From Theocolax elegans (taxonomy: Eukaryota > Arthropoda > Insecta > Hymenoptera > Cerocephalidae), in the NCBI GenBank assembly GCA_026168455.1, contig CM047430.1, positions 28,611,237-28,675,236 on the forward strand: a stretch of 64,000 nt of DNA, given 5' to 3'. The notes below the pieces were generated by a model. That model worked only from the letters and a program-made list of their open reading frames with translations, searched no databases and was not told the DNA's origin. A program made the position numbers and the translations under genes. Each line of letters starts with the position of its first letter. Positions within the stretch are counted from its first letter, which is position 1. Of this stretch, positions 13,093 through 22,958 are shown one piece after another.

Positions 13093-14930
13093 CGACGGAG
13101 CATCGACGATACGAGCTACACACTTCTTATCTGTCACTCGACTTCTTCTCATATGTTTAAGTCGCTCGGCGATGTCCGTGACAATACAATTAGTATTGCA
13201 AAATGCCTTGGTAAACAGTTTGGTAGAAATGAAAAGTTTAAAAGTGTAAAAGATAAAAAAGTTGGAATGGCATTATCTTGGAATCGGTAATTTCTCGTAA
13301 GATTCGGGTGGCCGAGTTTTATGAAGCACACTGTGAATAAGCGATCGTCTCGGAAGCTTGCGAGGTTTAACGGCACCTCGATCTCTCGAGGGTAAGCGAA
13401 GCGAACCAAAGGGAGGGCCTCGAAACTTTCTACGGGAATAGGAAGACCAATACCCCGCACTTCCTCTATCGCCAAGGACGCATAAATCCTGGATCCGGGA
13501 AGGCGCGAGCGCGCAGCTCCGCGGGACGTCCCCGTCGAGATTCGGATATTACGTAATGGCTCGACTATTCGTCCGCTATACGTCGTCTCCCTTTTCCTCG
13601 ATTTTACTTTTGCTCTTTGCCAACTGTTTCATCCATTTGAACTCATCCTTTTAATAAACATTGTGTATACACGTATATATATAGTCATTTTTTTCGACTA
13701 ATATATCTCTGGTCGAATGTAATATATTTCTTTTGAATATTCGGATACCAAAGGGGATGCGCGTATTTTTTTTATTTCAAATAAGTAAGATGAGCTAGAA
13801 AACTTAAATATTTATAATTTAATATACTGTCGATTTATTTAATCCAAGTTATTTATTATTCTACAAGCCCATGGTAGTTTTATCCGATACGCATCGAAAG
13901 GTTAATACATTTTTTTTCAGAAGACGCAAAAGTGTCTATTTTAACTGTACGTTCGAGCACTGACTATTTTTGTCGCGTTAATTGTTCAATAAATAGATAT
14001 ATACCTAAATACTATAATCATATCATTGTTTTTTAATATATTGTAAAAAACAGATCACATTGAATCCCATCGTAACGAGTTATCTTGATTACAGAAATTT
14101 CAATTAATTAATAATTATTTCTTATATCCACTGTCCAATAATATAAACTAATATACAATTATTTCGGTCTTACAGCTCATTAACTACATAAAGTAAAATT
14201 AGATAAAATAAAATAGACTTATAAGACAGGGCTCGTGCCCATTTTTTATAATTTTATTTAACTTTGTATTATTTTACTTTCTTATAATTAATATTTCATT
14301 TTTCAAAGTCAATGGAATCCAAGACCGCAATAATAATGTTTTAATTTCAATTAATATTGAAGATTGTTTATTTGGAATGTTAAATACTTAATAATTTTGC
14401 AATTATTTGGGAATGCAAGAGTATATATTTTCAAATTAGTTTGTACAACAGGTAAAATTGGGTCTTTGAATTGCAAAAAATGCGTTTATAGAATAATAAT
14501 AGAAATGAAAAACAATTGTATTAACTTCAGCTTATATTGTAAATGCTAAAATAATATAATGTCTTGGCGATAAAGAGCCGAAGCGAGTCGAAGGTTTCAT
14601 TGAAATCATCGAGTTCGAGCGACCTAAAACCTGGTGCATTCATCAGTCCGATAGTTTCTGCAATGCAAAAACGCGTAGCTTACTTGGCAATAAATTAGAA
14701 TAAATTACGAGGCAAAAATTATCGACTAGCGGCCGATTGTTTCCATTACCCGGACGGGTAGAGGCACGGTCACTTTGATATTCAAATTCGTTAAATATTC
14801 CACATTGAGTTTTAGGAACAAGGCCGGACAACTTGCTCGGAAAGCCGAACAATACGCAATACTACGTAGTTTTGGGTATTTCGAGCCACGAGTAACGCGT
14901 AACGTACCATACGGGTACCAGGAGACAGTA

Positions 14931-14970
14931 GTAGGGGCGAGTAGGGGCCAGTAGGGGCCAGTAGGGGCCA
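14931..14970 (+). repeat. 10-bp G-rich minisatellite (copy B)
   Basis: The same four-unit GTAGGGGCGA/GTAGGGGCCA array as in copy A, with no change in unit number. This supports a recent origin of the duplication, because such arrays normally change length quickly. Confidence 0.93.
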
Positions 14971-15730
14971 CCCCGCGTTGTCCAGGGGCTGCGAATTTCT
15001 CCTCTTCTAGGGGAAACATAACAGCCGGTCGCGTGACGCCGGGCAATCATCCTTTGAGAGCACCGCGGCGAGAGATTTTTGCGCTTCGAGGAGAAGAAAA
15101 AGGTATTTTTGTGTACAATGCGGCGAGAGGGCAGCGAGCTTGGCCAGCTCGAAAGTAAACGTTGGCAATTAGGCGCTCCTGGACTTATCCTTTTTTTTCT
15201 ATCATCCGCACCGGCTCGCGTGACAAGAATGTTAATTGCCCCCGTCCCCCTCTCCTCCTAGTACTCCTAAGAAGGATGTATACCAAACTTCGATATACTA
15301 TATGTATCTTCCTCTTTTTCAAACACTACAAATTACCTTCATTTTTTTAGTTTATCCGAAGAAACGAGAGGTGCGAATTTAGCGTTTCGGTGATACATCG
15401 CTTTTCAGTTGACGTCTGTATTACGAGAAAAGAAATTAGTATTTTTGAAATATATTATTGGTTAAGGTGCTCCGAATACATTATTCTTTATTATTAATCG
15501 TTAATTTCTTTGTAGAAAAGTGTATGTGCGGGTCGTATAAACACCACTGCTAAACGAGATGCTAAAATCCTCGCTGTAATGGTTATACATATATATACCT
15601 ATATATCCCAAGTATATCGAATTAACTGTCTCAATTAATGTCAATGAGTTTCGGGTACAACGTTACGCTTCTTCACGTGAAAAATCAAATGGAATAACAG
15701 TCAATAGTTTTCTCTGTTAAATTAAAGTAT

Positions 15731-15757
15731 CGACGGCTCCTATTCATAAAGTCCTAT
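15731..15757 (+). repeat. Left terminal inverted repeat of foldback element
   Basis: The 27 bases start CGACGGCTCCTATTC and end GTCCTAT. They are the exact reverse complement of 16270-16296. The inner part is the first of the subterminal motifs of about 28 bp. Confidence 0.9.
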
Positions 15758-16269
15758 ACCAGAAGTCATTTCTATATAGTCCTATCTTAGAGAAAATTTT
15801 ATAAGATCCTATCTTAATTATAATTCTATAAAGTCCTATCTCAGAAGTACAATTTTATAAAGTCCTATCTGAAAAAGTCAGTTCTATAAAGTCCTATCTC
15901 ATCTCAAATTTTGAAAGCTACAAAATCATTAAACAATAAGTTTTTTAATAAAAACAATAAATTATAAAAATAATATTTACACCTTTATCTAAAAATATAA
16001 ATATATATGCAGAATCGGATAATAATGCTCATGTAAAGAGTACACTTACTTTTTTTAGGGGGGGGGGGGGGGTTAAAAAAATTGACTTTTATGATCGAAC
16101 TTTATTGAATTGCATTTGAGATAGGACTTTATAAAATTGACTTCCGAGATAGGACTTTATAATACTGACTAAACTTTTTTTTGAGATAGGACCTTATAGA
16201 ATTTTCTTTTCAGTTAGGACTTTATAGAATTATTCTTGAGTTAGGACATTTTTTTAATTAATTTTTGAG

Positions 16270-16296
16270 ATAGGACTTTATGAATAGGAGCCGTCG
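16270..16296 (-). repeat. Right terminal inverted repeat of foldback element
   Basis: Exact reverse complement of 15731-15757. The few bases outside it differ between the two ends (T on the left, GTA on the right before the putative TA). The precise terminus and target duplication are therefore uncertain by 1-3 bases. Confidence 0.9.
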
Positions 16297-16373
16297 GTAT
16301 ATTAAAAAATCAGATTATTTGAATCGTAATGAATACTGTTACGTATGAAAAGAAGAGACGCGAGAAATAAAAA

Positions 16374-16447
16374 GGTGGACTACGGGATTCGAGCCCGGGA
16401 CCTCAGCGTGCGAATCGCGCGCTCTGACCATCGAGCTACCGTCCACC
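16374..16447 (-). tRNA. tRNA-like gene or tRNA pseudogene (copy B)
   Basis: Identical over all 74 bases to the unit in copy A, including the T-run downstream of the 3' end (AAAAA on the plus strand, directly before 16374). It carries the same box A and box B matches and the same irregular anticodon and T stems. The foldback element ends only about 75 bp away on the 3' side of this gene, so it could affect termination or processing of any read-through transcript. Confidence 0.55.
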
Positions 16448-17278
16448 CGACGGAGCATCGACGATACGAGCTACACACTTCTTATCTGTCACTCGACTTC
16501 TTCTCATATGTTTAAGTCGCTCGGCGATGTCCGTGACAATACAATTAGTATTGCAAAATGCCTTGGTAAACAGTTTGGTAGAAATGAAAAGTTTAAAAGT
16601 GTAAAAGATAAAAAAGTTGGAATGGCATTATCTTGGAATCGGTAATTTCTCGTAAGATTCGGGTGGCCGAGTTTTATGAAGCACACTGTGAATAAGCGAT
16701 CGTCTCGGAAGCTTGCGAGGTTTAACGGCACCTCGATCTCTCGAGGGTAAGCGAAGCGAACCAAAGGGAGGGCCTCGAAACTTTCTACGGGAATAGGAAG
16801 ACCAATACCCCGCACTTCCTCTATCGCCAAGGACGCATAAATCCTGGATCCGAGAAGGCGCGAGCGCGCAGCTCCGCGGGACGTCCCCGTCGAGATTCGG
16901 ATATTACGTAATGGCTCGACTATTCGTCCGCTATACGTCGTCTCCCTTTTCCTCGATTTTACTTTTGCTCTTTGCCAACTGTTTCATCCATTTGAACTCA
17001 TCCTTTTAATAAACATTGTGTATACACGTATATATATAGTCATTTTTTTCGACTAATATATCTCTGGTCGAATGTAATATATTTCTTTTGAATATTCGGA
17101 TACCAAAGGGGATGCCGCGTATTTTTTTTATTTCAAATAAGTAAGATGAGCTAGAAAACTTAAATATTTATAATTTAATATACTGTCGATTTATTTAATC
17201 CAAGTTATTTATTATTCTACAAGCCCATGGTAGTTTTATCCGATACGCATCGAAAGGTTAATATACATTTTTTTTCAG

Positions 17279-17500
17279 AAGACGCAAAAGTGTCTATTTT
17301 AATAATACCAGCTTTTGGATAAATAAGCTTAGAGGAGTTTAAAATGGCTTCACCTAATAAAATTAAGATTATTAGATCCTCGAAACAAGAAATAGTCGAG
17401 TTTGGCCAACATATTGTTCAAGTGGACGTTAAAGCAAACAGTCGTTCAAACTCTCTTTAGAAAGGATAGGTTTACACCAATAAAACGACGAAATAAATGT
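17279..17500 (+). other. Possible small terminal exon with poly(A) signals
   Basis: A strong acceptor-like string, poly-T then CAG, ends at 17278. The segment after it contains a short ORF (17344-17460) and then AATAAA twice, at 17479-17484 and 17492-17497, with a TGTGTCG stretch just after. Together these give the outline of a short plus-strand 3' exon. The acceptor also exists in copy A (13920), but the duplication breakpoint separates it there from the ORF and poly(A) signals. AT-rich DNA produces such signals by chance, so this is only a candidate. Confidence 0.2.
17344..17460 (+). CDS. Hypothetical 38-codon small ORF
   Basis: An ATG in a good insect context (TTTAAAATGGC) opens a 38-residue frame ending in TAG. 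It starts MASPNKIKII and ends VKANSRSNSL. An in-frame TAA lies a few codons upstream, so it would not continue an upstream exon. The composition is unlike the low-complexity frames elsewhere, with charged and hydrophobic residues mixed. No family is recognised, and no signal peptide or membrane segment is visible. It could equally be a chance frame. Confidence 0.15.
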   Translation: MASPNKIKIIRSSKQEIVEFGQHIVQVDVKANSRSNSL

Positions 17501-17894
17501 GTCGTATCCTAAAGCGGCAAGCTTTAGAAACATAAGCCGTCGCTATAGAGCGCGTCAATCGATACGCGAACGTCTCCCAAGATGGATCGCGTTAAGGAAT
17601 ATTACGATGTGTAAATTTTTTCTTCTTCGTTTTTCTCGTGGTTGTTGTCTTCATACCAATGACTAGGGCTAATGTCCGATAATCTGACGAAATGTAATCA
17701 GGGCAGCTGCATCAAATACACGATGGTACGCGTTACATTGCAGGCATAAGTACGAAGCCCAACGCGCACCCTTGAGGTGGCTTCCTCGCCCTCGGCGCGG
17801 TCGGTAACGCAGGGATTACCACCGGGGCTTCGCGCCTCATCGTCTGGAAAATGGCTTACTGCTTACATTTGCCTTCGTCGTCGAAACCCCGCGG

Positions 17895-17934
<40 letters not shown>

Positions 17935-20240
17935 CCCCTACTCCTGAGCGGCGACGCCCGTGTATGCCTGTATGCATAGACCAAGAGAGAACGATTTGAC
18001 GGGCGTGCGGTAGGCCCAACGAAAAACAGGCATAAACAGCCACTTAACTCGCGCATAGTCGCTTCTTTCTTGCACGGCTATTCCCTCTTTTCACTTTTTT
18101 CGTTTTTTTATGTGCTTCCTCTTTATGGTATACTTGGACTTATACAAAGGAGATGCGAAGGATATTTCGAGGATGTTGGAAATTGTTATTCTTCCTTTTT
18201 CAACCTGCTTGCTCCTGCTTGCTGTGGGCGGTTTCCGGAGATACAATTAGATTTACATATATTGTGCGTAATTTCGGTAATTTTGTAACAGTGTGTCTTA
18301 CGCGGCACTATCATTATCATACACATATATACATTCTTTAAATTTAACTAAATACGTTTACTTGTAATTTCGTTAAACACGAAGAAATAAAGTATATAAA
18401 ATTCTTGTTTCTCCATTTTTATTGCTCTTCTCGTGTTAATTATTTCTAAAATATATTTTTTTTATCAAAATTTAACTTTATTTTAATACATTAATTTTAA
18501 TAAACGATTAATATTTGTAACAATAATATTGAATTAAATATTGAATCGTTGATATTGAGATATACGTATATGTAGTTTCTATAGACAATAATTATTTATT
18601 ATTAAAATGTATTTATTTATTTAAGCACGTGGAAGTTAATTAAATTACAATATAGTTCAGTCTTTCTTGAGGATCCTTTTAAATAATTACACACAATATT
18701 TTTAATGTGTCAACGTTACACGTACAATAGAAGTTTTGTTTGTCTATAGGCTTGAGACAAGTTACCAGACGCATCATGCTGTGCCATAGCTATTGTTTAT
18801 CAATAATTTAAATATTTAAAAGTATAATTATTTTCGAGTACTTTAAACTCGAACTTATGGTTTTGTCTCAGAAAGTTCATTTTCTCGACACATTTAAATG
18901 AATGATTCATATCGAAATTCGTAAATGTTTTTTGAGCATTTTATTATTAAAGACAATGCAGCATCTCCCGAAGCGTCAATATTACGTATGCGTGCCGAAT
19001 CACGGTAGATTTGCTGAGAAACGCTGGGCTGGCGCGACAACGGGAACCGACTGCCATTAGTCTAATTTAAACAGACGTTATTTGGCCATCGAGAGCATTG
19101 CCACGTAATTAGCGCGGTCGTAATCCGGCGGGTGATGGCGCAACGCTCGGCTATTACCTTGCAATGGCGACACGTGAGCTGGCCCCTTATGGAGGGCCTC
19201 ATTTCTCCTCGCTTCTCTATCTGCATTGCGACTGATGAAGATGCCTCGAGTCCTTCGTGGTTCGGTTTGACGATGTAATTGCTGTTAACAAAATTTACAT
19301 TCGATAAAATACGCTACTTTAATTTTGAGCAAACGTCTTTAATTCCAGGTGCATACGCGCACTTAAAAAAATTTAGTGTGCACATATATTCACCATTGCT
19401 ATGAGAAATCTTCAATTATTTATATCGTCAAAATTTTATAAAATAGTACAATTATTTTAATACTACTGCTTTACATTATTTCTATAATTTTGAAGAAAAC
19501 TTTAAAAAGTTGAAGCTATCTTAAAAAGATAATACGTTCAAGGTGATAAAATCATAACAGTTGATTATTTTATGATGGAAATTCAAATGGGCGTGGGGTC
19601 AGTGTTCCTCCTTCGTCTCTAGGGATTCGCGGACGCGTGGAGTGTAGCCCCTTGTCTGTTTTTCGAGGCGCCTCGAGGGTGGCTTTGCGCCTATTATTCG
19701 CGCGAGCTAAACAGATTTTAATGTGTGGAAGGCCGTTTAAACTCCCAGGTTGGAGGGAACACGCGGAAAATTCGGAGGGAGGTTTCTCTCCCTTTTTCAT
19801 TCGCGCTTTCGTGATACCTTCCGAGCTTTTATGCAAGCACAAGGTGGTAGCGCAATTTACTAAATTTACGGATCGAGGTGCGAATGGTAATTGTTAATTT
19901 TCACGATAGATATAAACCCGTGCAAATAGTAACAAAATCGCATTGAGTCATTAGAAATAATGCAACTTTGAGGTTTCTTGATTTTAAGTTGAATGTAAAT
20001 ATTATAATTATATTACAAGGGTATAAGAATATGGAAAAGTAGAAGTTTTATGATTACGTTGACATTTTGACCGAGTGTATAATTTACGCACGATATTTTT
20101 CCAGGTATAATAATACATTAATAATTTACACCAACCGTAATTTTATTTACTTTTTTAATATGATCAATTAGTTATATTTGTGAAATATTTCATTGTAACA
20201 AATTTATCGTGGTTATACGTTACACTAATGTCTATGTTTG
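17501..20240. other. Non-coding stretch with a possible cis-regulatory patch
   Basis: No gene supported. It contains a GC-rich patch at 17520-18060 around a (CT)n microsatellite. A GC-balanced patch at about 18960-19270 is notable for lacking simple repeats and holding a GTAATTAGC homeodomain-type core near 19106. The AT-rich parts between are featureless. The patch is a guess based on composition only. Confidence 0.5.
17899..17932. repeat. (CT)n microsatellite
   Basis: A perfect run of about 34 bp of TC dinucleotides. The overlapping minus-strand open frames are Arg-Glu repeats produced by it. Confidence 0.97.
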
Positions 20241-20320
20241 TTTTTTCTGTTTCAGGTAAGTCCCGGTCGATTAGTCGCTAGACATTTTGTTATAGGAGAT
20301 CAGCTCGGCGGCTCGTAAGT
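20241..20320 (+). promoter_or_regulatory. Candidate recursive splice site with downstream RS-exon
   Basis: A T-rich tract, TTTTTTCTGTTTCAG, ends at 20255 and is followed at once by GTAAGT (20256-20261). A juxtaposed 3' and 5' splice site of this kind is the hallmark of recursive splice sites, known from very long introns in Drosophila and vertebrates. A second GTAAGT lies at 20315-20320, which would define a 59-nt RS-exon (20256-20314). Frame 1 of that exon is open (VSPGRLVARHFV...) and the other two contain stops. Strand and position fit a plus-strand intron covering this part of the window. The motif could arise by chance in 64 kb, but all parts are near consensus. Confidence 0.42.
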
Positions 20321-22908
20321 TAGTAAAATGCACTGATCAATTAAATCTGTAAGCCAGACGTCATCATTCCTTTTATAAGACGATAAATTCAAAACAATAT
20401 ACAGTGGGTACATAAATTGATTCGGAGGAAAGTAGGTCGACGACCAGGTGCTTAGTAGAAAATCGCGCGAGGACAATTGTATACGCGGAGTAAGACAGAG
20501 AGGGACCCGTTACCACTGGGCGGACGGCTGACGAGAAAATAAAGGCACTCGAATGTGTCTTTCTTTCCTTCCGTAAGAAATCGTGGCTCACTCGACTCGA
20601 GCGATATTTATTGTGCATATTCGATCGCGACTTATCCACGCGACCGATTTCATAAAATATATTACTAGCTGATACGCGTAATACATTGCTTTCAAATATT
20701 TCATCATTTCCGTAAACTACTTTTTATCTTCTTTTATCGTTTGTTCGAACATATTTATTTTACAGACAGAGATTTTTGTCTTTAGGATCGCGAATATCGG
20801 ATGCATGCGATTGGTGCGCAACACAATTTGGAAATGAAGTTTCGGCAAGTGGGTATTAATTAACGATCGCCATTGTTTCGTCGACGACTGCCGCAAGAAG
20901 AAAAGTATCGCGAGGGTGGGCTGGCTTACTCGCGAAGAGGAGGAGGCGCTCGAGTTGCTTTCGCTATTACATGCTATTTAACCAGCGCAGCTCCGCATGC
21001 ACGGCGTTCCATTATTTTTACGACTCTGCCAAAGCCAAATGCTCGAGAGCCCTTCGAGCCAATTCTCCAATTCGACGTTCCCACTTGAACGCTCAGGGGT
21101 TCTCAATTTACCATTTGCTTCCTATTATTCTTTTACTCGACTCGTTAGATTAATTTATTATTATTTTGTTGGACGCGTTACATTTATATATACGTACGTT
21201 AATTATATAATAATTAATTAAAATAAATTTACTAAATTTTAGTCAACGAATCGGCACTTGAATACCCAGATTTTTTATCACGATTATCTTGTTTAGTTAG
21301 GTTAAATAAATTATACTCAAAATTTCGCTCGAAAGCAAAATAAAAATTTAGAGTAGAACGTCAACTCGATTAGATTATAAAGACGAAAGGAAGAACGTAA
21401 GTGTACAGGTAAATAAAGTATGACATTGAGATTACATGAATGACATTGACGAAAGAAGCGATCAGTGACAATGATTCCCAGAGGGAGGAAACCCAATGGT
21501 TTCCATATTTGATAATGATTCGGTCTCCGAAAGAACGACATCATTGGAAGGGCAAAGGGCAGAGAGCGAAGAGCCGAGAGGAAAGGGGAAAGATGAGGTA
21601 GAAACGAACGTCATTCGTCATTACCGAGTACACGGAGGGAGAGAGACATTCATGACTGTAATGAATCAAGTGATGGCTCCGCGATTCATCCGCGTCTACG
21701 TTGGCGACCGGAAGCTCAGCTCAAAACGGGAAGGCCGCTTACCAACTCGAGAACGTAGTTCCCAAGATGCGACCAAAACGCTGAGCCGGAAGGAAGAGCC
21801 GCGTCACGCGTTAAAAAATCGGAGGGTTAAAATGACGCAGACGAACGCGATAAGACGACTAAGCGCTCTCTCTCTCTCTCTCTCTCGGGAAGACAAAAGG
21901 GGTTTCGTGGCATTACCATCGAAAAGTGTCACAAGTTAACGCACCGTGTCATTTTGATGTCTCTTTAACTATGCTTTCGTTAATTCGTGTATAAAGTAAA
22001 CCACGCGGAAGTTCACCGTCGCGACGCTTCGCTTTTCCTTGTTGTGGGGTCGTGTACACGATACGCGGTACTTTTCTCCCTACCGTGCATAATCGTCAAT
22101 TATACTTTTATACATCTCTTCGCGGGAGCTGAATTTATTCTGACAATTAGGGCAATTATTAGCTACATTATGTCTTTATTTAAATTATATATCCTCTTTT
22201 GTTATCTTATAATTTAATATTTGAATCAATGATATTTCCATATCTGATATAGACATTTTTTGTATATATGGCATCCTCGTACCTAATAAAATCGAGTGTT
22301 TAAACTATAGACAAGTGTCTATGTGTACATTAAATATCTGAAGTCACAAAAATCATTGTCTGTACGTATAAACGACACTTTGGTATTATTAGTATACTTA
22401 AATAACATGATAATATTTTTTTAAAACGTTGATTGCAAAACATTTGTAATGAATAAGCGGTTGGTGACAACGGGATGGGTCATATCCAGGAACGATTGAG
22501 TTGCAAACAAAGTAAATTTTCCACTTGTCTGATTGAGCGGTGAATTAGGAAGGTGGTGCGTTGGGGCCAGGTTGAATATTGCGATTATACCTCGGCAATT
22601 AGAGCATAAATCAGAAAGTCTTGGCGGCGTCAGCGCGAGTAAACGCGTTCGCGCGGTTCACCCCGGTCTCGGTAGGAGGCAATTCCAGAGGGCGGGCGAA
22701 ACTTATCCCCCGCTTATATATCTAAGGTAAGACCGCGAAAGTGCGCATCGAGGTGGTGGGAGGGTGTCGGGTGTCGGGTGTCGGCATATAGGTGAATCGG
22801 GGGAGATTTCGAAATGGCAGCGCAGAGGAAAACCGCGCCGGGTGCAATGACGTAGAGGCGCTGCCGGCGGTCCCGGCGTATCGATTCTTGGGAAGGCGAA
22901 GCAGCAAC
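20321..22908. other. Non-coding stretch
   Basis: No gene supported. There is a short (CT)n run at 21867-21886, and a 7-bp GGGTGTC repeat of about three units near 22765-22785. A GC-rich patch at 22530-22760 ends in ATCTAAG|GTAAGA at about 22725, a weak donor-like string. Open frames here, including one of 147 codons at 21496-21939, are Arg/Ser/Glu-rich without recognisable domains or flanking splice sites. Confidence 0.6.
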
Positions 22909-22958
22909 CCTCCTCCTCCTCCTCCTCCTCCTCTTCCTCCTCTTCCTCCTCTTCCTCT
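22909..22958. repeat. (CTC/CTTCCTC)n purine-pyrimidine repeat
   Basis: An imperfect run of CCT and CTTCCTCCT units, followed by GCCACC repeats to about 22985. It yields poly-Glu, poly-Arg or poly-Pro in different frames, which explains four overlapping open frames of 60-126 codons. I regard all of these as shadows of the repeat. Confidence 0.93.

Larger units (their letters stand above)
11149..13937 (+). repeat. Tandem duplication, copy A (about 2.79 kb)
   Basis: First copy of a direct tandem repeat. Sequence starting at ATTTTAACTGTACG near 11149 recurs starting at 13938 and stays collinear to the end of the unit. By eye I find about five substitutions (for example GCCGAAC/GCCGGAC near 12035, ATAG/ACAG near 12142, GTG/CTC near 12929) and about five indels of 1-6 bp, apart from one large insertion in copy B. 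The copies are therefore more than 99 percent identical. The unit carries a tRNA-like gene, a 10-bp minisatellite and a strong poly-T/CAG acceptor-like string at 13912-13920. No protein gene is evident. A recent duplication is the simplest reading. Two divergent haplotypes joined in the assembly is the main alternative. Confidence 0.95.
15730..16299. mobile_element. Non-autonomous foldback element in copy B
   Basis: A 570-bp palindromic insertion absent from the matching site in copy A (about 12943). The outer 27 bp are a perfect inverted repeat (15731-15757 and 16270-16296). The left arm holds six direct copies of a TATAAAGTCCTATCT-like motif, with CCTAT at 15753, 15781, 15808, 15835, 15864 and 15893, so the period is 27-29 bp. 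The right arm holds six inverted copies, with AGGAC at 16123, 16151, 16188, 16216, 16243 and 16273. The centre is AT-rich and carries a run of 15 G (16058-16072). It has no ORF, so it must have been moved by a source elsewhere. A flanking TA on each side (15728-15729 and 16300-16301) is compatible with a TA target duplication. Arms built of short tandem repeats recall foldback-type elements, but the superfamily cannot be assigned. Confidence 0.88.
13938..17303 (+). repeat. Tandem duplication, copy B (with inserted foldback element)
   Basis: Second copy, immediately adjacent to copy A. It is longer only because of an insertion of about 570 bp at 15730-16299. Offsets between matched positions are 2789 at the start, 2785 just before the insertion and 3355 after it, which fits a few small indels plus a net gain of 570 bp. 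The junctions share the short string ATTTTAA: left flank of A, A/B junction and right end of B. That is microhomology at the breakpoints. It ends near 17303, where sequence diverges at TTTTAATAATACC. Confidence 0.95.

Noticed and set aside
13149..13475. 108-codon minus-strand open frame conserved in both duplicates (also 16504-16830)
   Set aside because: Identity merely follows from the recent duplication. The frame shows no domain, and I see no splice or promoter context that would support it.
22710..22730. ATCTAAG|GTAAGA on the plus strand as a recursive site
   Set aside because: The AAG acceptor and broken pyrimidine tract make the 3' splice half weak.
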